A stretch of DNA of 64,000 nucleotides from Saprospiraceae bacterium (GTDB lineage Bacteria; Bacteroidota; Bacteroidia; Chitinophagales; Saprospiraceae). Below the pieces are notes generated by a model. That model saw only the letters and a list, made by a program, of their open reading frames with translations, was not told the DNA's origin and ran no database searches. Below, piece by piece: positions 53,184 to 61,068 of this stretch (positions are counted from its first letter, which is position 1; each line of letters starts with the position of its first letter). The position numbers were made by a program, and so were the translations under genes. Location of the stretch: NCBI GenBank assembly GCA_041392805.1, contig JAWKLJ010000002.1, positions 449,001-513,000 on the forward strand, in the 5' to 3' direction.

Positions 53184-54854
53184 ATGAAAAAGCAACCCAC
53201 CAACACAAAAAAGCCCAAGCAACCACTGAAAGAAAACCTTTTGATGAAATACGCGTGGTTATGGTTGAGTCTTGCCGTGCTACTCGTCTATACACCTACT
53301 GTCAACCTGGGTTTTACAGAACTAGACGATACGATTTTTATCAAAGAAATGGGGGCCTATAATAAAGATGCCTCCAATTTGTTTACCTCCTTCCGGAGAG
53401 GCGTCTTCAGCGATAGCAAAGGCACCTACTATCGACCTTTATTGCTCAATTCTTTTATTATTAACGCGGCCTTCTCCAAGCAGCAAATTGGTGGGTATCA
53501 TATTGTCAATATTTTGCTGCATCTCGGTGCTGTTTTATTACTATTTGTATTACTTCAGAAGCTGGGCATAAAAAAAATGGCCGCTTTTTGCTTGTCGATG
53601 CTCTTTGCTGTGCATGTTGTCTTAACCCAGGCAGTCACCTGGATACCTGGGCGGAATGATACCTTGCTGGCACTGTTCGTTTTTTCTTTTTTCATTGCTG
53701 GCATAAATTATGGTCGAAGCCCGGAGCGAAAGTGGCTCATTTTTCAGTTTGTGGCGCTGCTGGCGGCCTTGTTCACCAAAGAGACCGCTGTATTCGCCCT
53801 ACCTGTAGCCTGGTTGTTGTGCATTTTTCTGCCCCAAAAGTCATGGAAGGATACGAAAGCGATGAGTATGTATGGGGTGTGGATAGCTGGAGCATTGATC
53901 TATTTTCTGGCGAGGTCTCAGGCCAATTTGGAGCAGAGCGGATTAGCCATCAAGGAGTTGTTGGGATCGGCCCTTGGCCGCTTTCCTGTGATCCTGGCCT
54001 ATCTCGGCAAGGTGTTTTTGCCCTTCAACCTCAGTGTCTTTCCGATGTTGCAGGACATGACCCTCTTGTATGGCTTCCTGACCCTCGCCGGGCTAGGTGT
54101 GCTCGTCTATTTTTCCCGAAAAAACAATTGGCGAATGATGCTCGTAGGAGCGAGTACCTTTGTCTTGTTTTTAATTCCTGCTTTGTTGGTACCTGATGCG
54201 GTGAATAACCAGGATTTTGAGCACCGCTTGTATGTGCCGATGTTGGGTATGCTCCTTTTGCTAAGTGAAACGGTGCTTTTGAAAAACAACTGGTCTGAAC
54301 GGCATCTAGCAATGGGCACTGGCGCTTTAGTGCTGGTCTTGGCCCTTATGAATTGGTATCGCCAACCGCTTTTTAATGACCCCATTAGTTTTTGGAAAGC
54401 GGCGGTGGAATCCTCTCCCAATTCTGCCTATGCAAACATGATGTTGGCTGCCAGATTGGATAATACAGATATGCAGCGGGCTAAAACACTCATGCAAAAG
54501 GCTTATGATTTAGATCCGAATCAAAAATATATCAACTACTACCAAGGTAGCTTATTAGTAACCGAAGGGAAACTGTTGGAATCAGAACCTTACTTTTTGG
54601 CAGAAATCAAAAATTCCGATTATTATAAATGCTATTCCCCTTTAGCGGAGATCGCTTTCAAAAAACAGGACCCTAATGCGGCCATTCAATACTTGGAGAA
54701 ATACCTGGCTGTAGATGGCGCCGACGTAGAGATGAACAATAATTTGCTAATGCTATACCTTCAATCCAATCAGTTGGAGAAAGCCCGAGATCAGGCGGCT
54801 AAGATGCGGCTGCGCGGGCTGACCATTCCTGCTGATTTTCAGGGGAAATTTTAA
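53184..54854 (+). CDS. Polytopic GT-C-like membrane protein with C-terminal TPR repeats
   Basis: 556 residues. About ten hydrophobic segments span residues 24-400; an acidic LGFTELDDTIFI loop follows the first one, as in GT-C glycosyltransferases, with TWIPGRNDTLLALF and FTKETAVFALPVAWLL as family landmarks. From about 405 TPR-type helices follow (PNSAYANMMLAARLDNTDMQRAKTLMQKAYDLDPN, CYSPLAEIAFKKQDPNAAIQYLEKYL). The layout resembles TMTC/DUF1736-type proteins that transfer mannose to proteins in eukaryotes; bacterial function unknown. Inner membrane. Confidence 0.8.
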   Translation: MKKQPTNTKKPKQPLKENLLMKYAWLWLSLAVLLVYTPTVNLGFTELDDTIFIKEMGAYNKDASNLFTSFRRGVFSDSKGTYYRPLLLNSFIINAAFSKQQIGGYHIVNILLHLGAVLLLFVLLQKLGIKKMAAFCLSMLFAVHVVLTQAVTWIPGRNDTLLALFVFSFFIAGINYGRSPERKWLIFQFVALLAALFTKETAVFALPVAWLLCIFLPQKSWKDTKAMSMYGVWIAGALIYFLARSQANLEQSGLAIKELLGSALGRFPVILAYLGKVFLPFNLSVFPMLQDMTLLYGFLTLAGLGVLVYFSRKNNWRMMLVGASTFVLFLIPALLVPDAVNNQDFEHRLYVPMLGMLLLLSETVLLKNNWSERHLAMGTGALVLVLALMNWYRQPLFNDPISFWKAAVESSPNSAYANMMLAARLDNTDMQRAKTLMQKAYDLDPNQKYINYYQGSLLVTEGKLLESEPYFLAEIKNSDYYKCYSPLAEIAFKKQDPNAAIQYLEKYLAVDGADVEMNNNLLMLYLQSNQLEKARDQAAKMRLRGLTIPADFQGKF

Positions 54855-55137
54855 GTCTGTATCCTAAGGGTTCAGCGAAGAATAACTTCCCCATTTGATG
54901 CTGATCTTTTGCCGCTGCACTTCGTTGATCATCACTTGCGTAGCTAGGAGCCTGTCGGAGAAGAATCTCCATTTCTAGAGAGGAGAAAATTTATAAAAAG
55001 GGATTTTTCGACCGAGAGTCGAATACTGAAACAATAGTAATAGATTGTTGCCCTACCTCATAGACTAAGGAGACAAATTGAGTAATGACAAAACGGCGAA
55101 ATTTTGGAAAATTTCTAGAAGAAGGGCAGAGAAATAT
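54855..55137. other. 283-bp intergenic region
   Basis: It has small hairpins (GGAGAAGAATCTCC at about 54958, TTCGACCGAGAGTCGAA at about 55007) and no open frame with a family match. The convergent genes on both sides need terminators here, but none is clear. Confidence 0.4.
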
Positions 55138-56118
55138 TCAAACATGCACCACCCTTGTCGTAGAATATTCCGAAGGTTTAAAGGCCGCTTTAACCCCTAT
55201 CCCGGCAGGCATAAACTGTCTTGGTGTAATTTGATTCGTCCAATCGAAATCTGTTTTTTCGGAGGAGCGCTGCCTGAATTCGAAGGGGGTACAGCTACGG
55301 TATTTTTTAAAGAGACGATTAAAGTTAGCTGTATTATTGAAGCCAGAATCGTAGCAAATTTGCTTGATGTTTTGATCCGTGTTTAACAGTAATTTGCAGG
55401 CATGGCCCAATCGTACGTCAATTAAAAATTGTTTGAAACTTTTGTTTGTCATTTTTTTGAAAAAATGGCTAAATGCCGAAAGACTCATGTTAGCTTGCGC
55501 GGCTGCTTCCTCAATTTTTAGGTTTTTCCTTTTAAATTCCTTTAAAATATAACCGGAAATGATTTGTATTCGATGACCCTCGGAAGGTATGACATGTGGG
55601 CTGAATCCTTCGCTGGAAAGGAAGGCCGTTTCTTCTGAATTGGCAAGCAGGTTTAACAATTGTAGAAATCCTATGGTGTTAGAAAAACCGTTACTTTCAG
55701 TCATTCCTATCATGATTTTACTAGCCTCATCAAAGGTCTTTCCGTAGAATTTTAACCCTCTCGATACATCCAATAGCAGTTTTTTGATTTTAGTGAATTG
55801 GTTCTTCTTGAAGAAAGATGAATTAAATAAATCTGCTTTGAATTGAATGGTAATCACCCGGGAAGCGCTCGTTGACTTTACTTCGCTTTTCTCTACATCC
55901 CACTTATGAAAAAGATAAGGCCCAATTAAAACCAAATCCTGGTTGTGATACAATGCGGTTGAATCACCAACTATACGTGTGCCGGAGGTCCCCATGACCA
56001 GATTGAGTTCGAATTCAGGATGATTGTGAATGGGATAGTCAAAGCCGTTATTGAGCGAGTCGATAAGTACAAACACGTCTTGGTCTTGCAAAGGGGTTAT
56101 TTCACGGTAAACCTGCAT
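55138..56118 (-). CDS. AraC family transcriptional regulator with cupin domain
   Basis: 326 residues. An N-terminal cupin (YPIHNHPEFELNLVMGTSGTRIVGD, LVLIGPYLFHKWDV) binds a ligand, and the C-terminal ~110 residues carry the AraC double HTH (NLKIEEAAAQANMSLSAFSHFFKKMTN, NIKQICYDSGFNNTANFNRLFKKYRSCTPFEFR). A ~40-residue tail follows the HTH. It is divergent from the SusC gene, with a 199-bp gap between the two starts, so it most likely controls the utilisation locus in response to a sugar. Cytoplasmic. Confidence 0.85.
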   Translation of the reverse strand: MQVYREITPLQDQDVFVLIDSLNNGFDYPIHNHPEFELNLVMGTSGTRIVGDSTALYHNQDLVLIGPYLFHKWDVEKSEVKSTSASRVITIQFKADLFNSSFFKKNQFTKIKKLLLDVSRGLKFYGKTFDEASKIMIGMTESNGFSNTIGFLQLLNLLANSEETAFLSSEGFSPHVIPSEGHRIQIISGYILKEFKRKNLKIEEAAAQANMSLSAFSHFFKKMTNKSFKQFLIDVRLGHACKLLLNTDQNIKQICYDSGFNNTANFNRLFKKYRSCTPFEFRQRSSEKTDFDWTNQITPRQFMPAGIGVKAAFKPSEYSTTRVVHV

Positions 56119-56317
56119 AGCTTGAAAGGATTAAGTTTTAGCGGAAAGGGTAAAGCCTTACGTCTGATAACACTAAAAGTACTTCCTATTTCTGAAAAAG
56201 TACCGAATTCATGCTGAAAAGTACCAATTATGTCGCTTGGCTTAGTTTAAGTTTACCATTAGTAAGAACCACGATACCGCACGCCTAGTCCTTTTCCACT
56301 TCCCTAAACCTAAAGAG

Positions 56318-59300
56318 ATGCCAAGACGATTAACAAACTGGTTTTTTGCCCCAAAAGCTACGGGGCGATTGCTGCTCTTCTTTTTGTATTTTACGGCCAG
56401 TTTCACCCTTTGGGGGCAAGCGTCCATCAATATCACCGGAACGGTTACTTCACCCGATGGTCAATCTTTGATTGGTGTCAACGTTTTGGAACTTGGTTCG
56501 GGTACTGGAACGATCACAGATGTGGACGGTCATTATGCGCTTGTCATTGCGGCAAATGCTACGCTTCAATTTTCCTACTTGGGCTTTCAAACCCAAAAAA
56601 TACCCACACTGGGCAAGACACAGCTTGATGTCATCCTGGAAGAAGCAGCTGAATTGCTAAACGAGGTCGTCGTTACGGGTTATAAAAAGGAAATCAAATC
56701 AGCGGTCGCCACTGCCATTTCTTCTATCAAATCAGCAGATATAGAAAAACTGGTCGTGATGGGGATTGACCAAGCTTTGCAAGGACAGGCACCCGGAATC
56801 ATGGTGACGCAAACGACAGGAGCGCCAGGCGATGACATTGCTGTTCGAATTCGAGGTGTCGGCACAATTGGCAACAACAATCCGCTTTATATTATCGATG
56901 GGGTGCCGACGACGGGGAATATTAATATGTTTTCCACCAATGATATTGAGTCGATTCAGGTCTTAAAGGATGGCGCATCTGCCTCGATCTATGGTGCGCG
57001 GGCGGCCAATGGTGTCGTCCTGATTACCACCAAAAAAGGAATGGCAGGAAAGGCGAGCTTCACTTTTGATGCTTCTGCTGGTATGCAACAGGCGAATCGC
57101 TTGCCCACCTTGCTGGATTCGGAAGGGTATCTTCAAATTCGCAACGAAGCTATTACCAATGCCAACACCTTGCGCATTCCGATACGACAACTTGAATTGT
57201 ACGATCCGGCCATTCTCGACAACTTGCCGAATACCGATTGGTTGGATTTGCTTTTTAATGATGCACCGATTCAGCGTTATTCATTGAGTGCGACGGGCGG
57301 CAGTGAAAATGGCAAGTTTTTTATCCTTGGGGAGTATTCCGACCAACAAGGTGTTTTCAGCGGACAGGGCTTCAAAAAATATTTGCTGCGCTTTAATGGC
57401 GAGGCGGGAAATAAACGCTTCCGAATTGGCAATAATTTTTCTTTTTCAGTTACCAATCGGGACGTCATCAACTCTTCAGGTGATGGTTTTGGTCCGGGGA
57501 ATGAATTGAGTGGTATTCGCTACGCGCTGATTGCCGCACCGGTCGTTCCGGTTCGGAAGGCGGACGGCACTTACCTCAATGTCACTTCCGAATTGGGTGA
57601 CCCCACGCTTTTTGGCGACGGAAACCCCAATCCCCTGGCATTCGTAGATGCGACCGATTGGACAATAGATCGCCACCGCATTTTCGGGAATGTGTACGCC
57701 GAGTTGACTCTAATTAAGGACTTAAATTTGCGAACGACCTTGGGCGGTGATCTTCTTTTTGAAAATGGAAAATTGTTCAAAAAACGACTCTCTCAAGCCA
57801 TTTATGATCCTTCGTCTTTGACCGAAAGCAGGGTTTTTAACCAAAACTTTATTTGGAACAATACCCTCAATTTCCAACGGCCGCTCGGGAAATTCGATGT
57901 CTCTGCTTTGCTGGGCATGGAAGCCATTCAAAACAAAACAAATTACTTGAGTGTCGCTGCCAATAATTTTTCAAAAACAGATCCACTCTTTAGATACATA
58001 GACAACAGTATTCCGGCTGAGATTGGGAATTTAGGTGCAGGGGGAATCGAAACCGAATGGGCCTTGTTGTCCTATTTTGCGCAGGGAGGCTTTAGTTATG
58101 ATCGACGGTACGTGCTCAATGGCTCAGTTCGCCGCGATGGTTCTTCCCGTTTTGGTGACGGCAACCGCTGGGGTGTTTTCCCTTCCGTTTCGGCGGCCTG
58201 GAATATTTCCAATGAAACCTTTTTCGAAAAAGTACCTTTCGTTTCCTCTTTGAAACTACGGGCAAGCTGGGGAAAATTAGGCAACCAGGAAATCGGGATT
58301 TACCCTTACAGTTCACTTGTGGAAACAGGCCGCAGGGTGTATCCATTCGGAAATCAAATTGTCACTGGCGCACGCCTCGTTGAGACTGGCAATAAAAATA
58401 TCAAATGGGAAACCACTATTCAAATTGATTATGGGGTAGAACTGGGGCTATTTAAAGATAGGTTGTCTTTTGTGTTTGATTATTATAAGAAAAATACGAA
58501 GGATGTGCTGGTGAGGGTACCCATTCCACAGGCTGGTGGCTCTCAAAGTCCACCCTATGTGAATGCGGGGGAAGTAGAAAACAGCGGGTTGGAACTCAGC
58601 GCCCTCTTTAAAGGCGGCAAGGGTAAACTTTATTATAGTATCGGTGCCAATATTGCTACCGTTCATAATGAGGTGGTTTCCCTGGCAGACAGCGAGCCGA
58701 TCCTCGGTGGCTTCGGCTTGGGGGGCGGTGCAATTACCAAGACGGAGGTCGGCTATCCCATCGGTTCTTTTTTTCTCTGGAAAATGGACGGCATTTTTCA
58801 AAGCCAGGAAGAAATTGCTGCGGCTGCTTTCCAAACGGATGATACGCGCCCTGGTGATATTCGATTCGCGGATTTAAATGGGGATATGGTGATTAATGAC
58901 AAAGACCGCGGTCATTTTGGCAATCCCTTCCCCGAGTTTATGTATGGACTGAATGTGACCTTGCGTTATGGAAACTTCGATTTGTTCGTCATGGGACAGG
59001 GCATTCAGGGCAATGACATCTATTTCCTTTACGGAGGTTTTGCTTACGACGCGCCTGCCAGGGGATTCAATTCTTACGCAGAAATTCTAGATCGCTGGAC
59101 GCCTGAAAATCCAAATACAAGCATTCCCAAAGTAAGCATAGATGACCGCAATGGCAATGGCCGAATTTCTACGCGTTGGTTAGAAAACGGATCCTATTTC
59201 CGTGTGCGAAACATTACACTTGGCTATGATATAAAAGGGCTGTTAAAACGAGAAGAGATCAGCAGTATGCGGTTTTATTTCTCGGTACAAAATGCCTTCA

Positions 59301-59455
59301 CCTTTACAAAATACCCTGGATTAGATCCTGAAATTCAGGCCAATACCAATGATACACAAGGCATTAATATTGCCTCCGATTTAGCCGTCGGCATCGATTG
59401 GGGAACGGTTCCTGCTCCCCGCACTTTCCTGTTTGGTTTGCGAACAGTTTTTTAG
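56318..59455 (+). CDS. SusC/RagA-type TonB-linked outer-membrane transporter
   Basis: 1045 residues. A signal sequence is followed by the carboxypeptidase-regulatory-like domain (INITGTVTSPDGQSLIGVNVLE, ITDVDGHYALVIAANATLQFSYLGF), the SusC plug (LNEVVVTGYKKEIKSAVATAISSI, IRIRGVGTIGNNNPLYIIDGVP, IESIQVLKDGASASIYGARAANGVVLITTKKG) and a large barrel ending RTFLFGLRTVF. It imports glycan fragments with SusD using TonB energy. The ATG at 56318 has an AAAGAG ribosome site. SusD starts 18 bp after its stop. Confidence 0.95.
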   Translation: MPRRLTNWFFAPKATGRLLLFFLYFTASFTLWGQASINITGTVTSPDGQSLIGVNVLELGSGTGTITDVDGHYALVIAANATLQFSYLGFQTQKIPTLGKTQLDVILEEAAELLNEVVVTGYKKEIKSAVATAISSIKSADIEKLVVMGIDQALQGQAPGIMVTQTTGAPGDDIAVRIRGVGTIGNNNPLYIIDGVPTTGNINMFSTNDIESIQVLKDGASASIYGARAANGVVLITTKKGMAGKASFTFDASAGMQQANRLPTLLDSEGYLQIRNEAITNANTLRIPIRQLELYDPAILDNLPNTDWLDLLFNDAPIQRYSLSATGGSENGKFFILGEYSDQQGVFSGQGFKKYLLRFNGEAGNKRFRIGNNFSFSVTNRDVINSSGDGFGPGNELSGIRYALIAAPVVPVRKADGTYLNVTSELGDPTLFGDGNPNPLAFVDATDWTIDRHRIFGNVYAELTLIKDLNLRTTLGGDLLFENGKLFKKRLSQAIYDPSSLTESRVFNQNFIWNNTLNFQRPLGKFDVSALLGMEAIQNKTNYLSVAANNFSKTDPLFRYIDNSIPAEIGNLGAGGIETEWALLSYFAQGGFSYDRRYVLNGSVRRDGSSRFGDGNRWGVFPSVSAAWNISNETFFEKVPFVSSLKLRASWGKLGNQEIGIYPYSSLVETGRRVYPFGNQIVTGARLVETGNKNIKWETTIQIDYGVELGLFKDRLSFVFDYYKKNTKDVLVRVPIPQAGGSQSPPYVNAGEVENSGLELSALFKGGKGKLYYSIGANIATVHNEVVSLADSEPILGGFGLGGGAITKTEVGYPIGSFFLWKMDGIFQSQEEIAAAAFQTDDTRPGDIRFADLNGDMVINDKDRGHFGNPFPEFMYGLNVTLRYGNFDLFVMGQGIQGNDIYFLYGGFAYDAPARGFNSYAEILDRWTPENPNTSIPKVSIDDRNGNGRISTRWLENGSYFRVRNITLGYDIKGLLKREEISSMRFYFSVQNAFTFTKYPGLDPEIQANTNDTQGINIASDLAVGIDWGTVPAPRTFLFGLRTVF

Positions 59456-59473
59456 AACATCCAAAATAAGACG

Positions 59474-60904
59474 ATGAAATCTATCCAATCCTACCTGATG
59501 GCTGCCTTTTTGCTTCTTGTTTCATGTCAAGGCATCCTGGACAAAGAACCGCTGGGCATTCTGGATGCTGGTTCGTTTTTGCAAAGTTCAGCGGATGCGG
59601 TTCAGGCCGTCAATGCGGCCTACGAGGGCCTGCTTTTTAATAACAGTAATAATAATTTCTACTGGGCTTTCGCTGAGGTTTGCGCTGATGAAGCCATTGC
59701 TGGCGGAGACGGCTCCCGGGCGGGAATTGTCGAGTTGGACGCCTTCACCTTCACCCCACGAACCCAGGAATTTAATGCCTTTTGGGTAGTCAACTACAAT
59801 GGCATTTCACAATGTAATACCGTCATTGAAGGTGTTCCGAAAATAGAAATGGAGGAGACCCTGAAAAACAGGGTCCTTGCCGAAGCCTATTTTTTACGCG
59901 CCTACTACTATTTTATGTTGACGCAAGTTTTTGGTGATGTGCCGCTTTTTACCCAAATAGCGCCTCCCGATGAGTTGAAAATCCCTAAAACAGGCAGGTC
60001 CGAGATATATGCCCAAATGATAGCCGATTGCGACCAGGCCGCCGCTTGGCTGCCCCTCGATTACCCCGAATCGCAGCAAGGCAGAGCAACCCAAGGCAGT
60101 GCCTATGCCCTGGCTGCAAAAACTTCGCTTTATGCCAAAAATTGGGATAAGGTATTGGAATACATCCAAAAGGTCAAAAGCCTGAATCAATACGCTCTCG
60201 TGGAGGATTACCAGGACAATTTCAAGGAAGAAACCCAAAACAACAGCGAGTCGGTCTGGGAAATTCAGCATGCCAATTTGGAGTTGGGGGTAGGTAATTT
60301 CTTGAACCAATGGTGGCGGTCTAAAAAAATAGGCGGCTATGGCTTTGCAGAAGTAACCGAGGTTTTTTTCAACGCTTTTGAGCTAGGCGATCCGCGCCTT
60401 AGGTTCACCGTGGCGCAAAATAACGATGACTATTTCGGATACATTTACAAGCGTTCGTACTCCTCGACCGGTTATGGGGTGAAGAAATATTTGCAGCGGG
60501 ATTCGGCAGTCACCCAAGTATCGGACGGGAGTATCAATTATACCGCTATTCGCTATGCAGAAGTATTGTTATGGCAAGCAGAAGCTTTGGCAGAATTGGG
60601 GCGCGTGCAGGAAGCGCAAGTACCGCTGGAGGAAGTCAGGGCGCGCGCGCGAGCCCAAGCTGATGATCCCGAAACCGCCCTGCCACCGGTTTTGACAACG
60701 GATAAGAATGAAATGATTGCGGCCATTCGCCACGAGCGCCAAGTAGAACTAGGCTTTGAAATGCATCGGTTTTTCGACTTGGTTCGCTGGGGGATTGCCG
60801 CCGATCTGATACCGGAATTTAAGGTTGGAAAACATGAGGTTTTTCCTCTTCCGCAAACGGAAATTGATTTGAATCCAGCACTGAGACAGAATGATGGGTA
60901 TTGA
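59474..60904 (+). CDS. SusD/RagB-type surface glycan-binding lipoprotein
   Basis: 476 residues with a lipobox (LLLVSC, Cys18). The SusD pattern DKEPLGILDAGSFLQSSADAVQAVNAAYEGL, AEAYFLRAYYYFMLTQVFGDVPLF, ALAAKTSLYAKNWDKVLEYIQKV, RYAEVLLWQAEALAELGRVQEAQ and IRHERQVELGFEMHRFFDLVRWG is complete. It caps the SusC channel and binds the ligand. Two-gene operon with susC; repeat copy D is inserted 6 bp after its stop. Confidence 0.95.
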   Translation: MKSIQSYLMAAFLLLVSCQGILDKEPLGILDAGSFLQSSADAVQAVNAAYEGLLFNNSNNNFYWAFAEVCADEAIAGGDGSRAGIVELDAFTFTPRTQEFNAFWVVNYNGISQCNTVIEGVPKIEMEETLKNRVLAEAYFLRAYYYFMLTQVFGDVPLFTQIAPPDELKIPKTGRSEIYAQMIADCDQAAAWLPLDYPESQQGRATQGSAYALAAKTSLYAKNWDKVLEYIQKVKSLNQYALVEDYQDNFKEETQNNSESVWEIQHANLELGVGNFLNQWWRSKKIGGYGFAEVTEVFFNAFELGDPRLRFTVAQNNDDYFGYIYKRSYSSTGYGVKKYLQRDSAVTQVSDGSINYTAIRYAEVLLWQAEALAELGRVQEAQVPLEEVRARARAQADDPETALPPVLTTDKNEMIAAIRHERQVELGFEMHRFFDLVRWGIAADLIPEFKVGKHEVFPLPQTEIDLNPALRQNDGY

Positions 60905-60909
60905 ATTAA

Positions 60910-61036
60910 CTGGACTTTTGACATTCGCTGATGGGAAATGGGAAGTCGGAAGTGGGAAAGGCTTAGGAGCGCAATTTTCCGACATCCCATTTCTCGCTTA
61001 GAAAAGGGAGGATTACCAAAACCGGCAAAAGTCCAA
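60910..61036 (+). repeat. Palindromic MITE-like element, copy D
   Basis: 127 bp with ends CTGGACTTTTGACATTCGCTG and GGCAAAAGTCCAA, same orientation as copy B. GAATTAA flanks it on both sides (60903-60909 and 61037-61043). It lies between SusD and the following secreted protein, inside the presumed operon. Confidence 0.85.
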
Positions 61037-61068
61037 GAATTAAACCCAAGTACAAATATTAAAAATAG

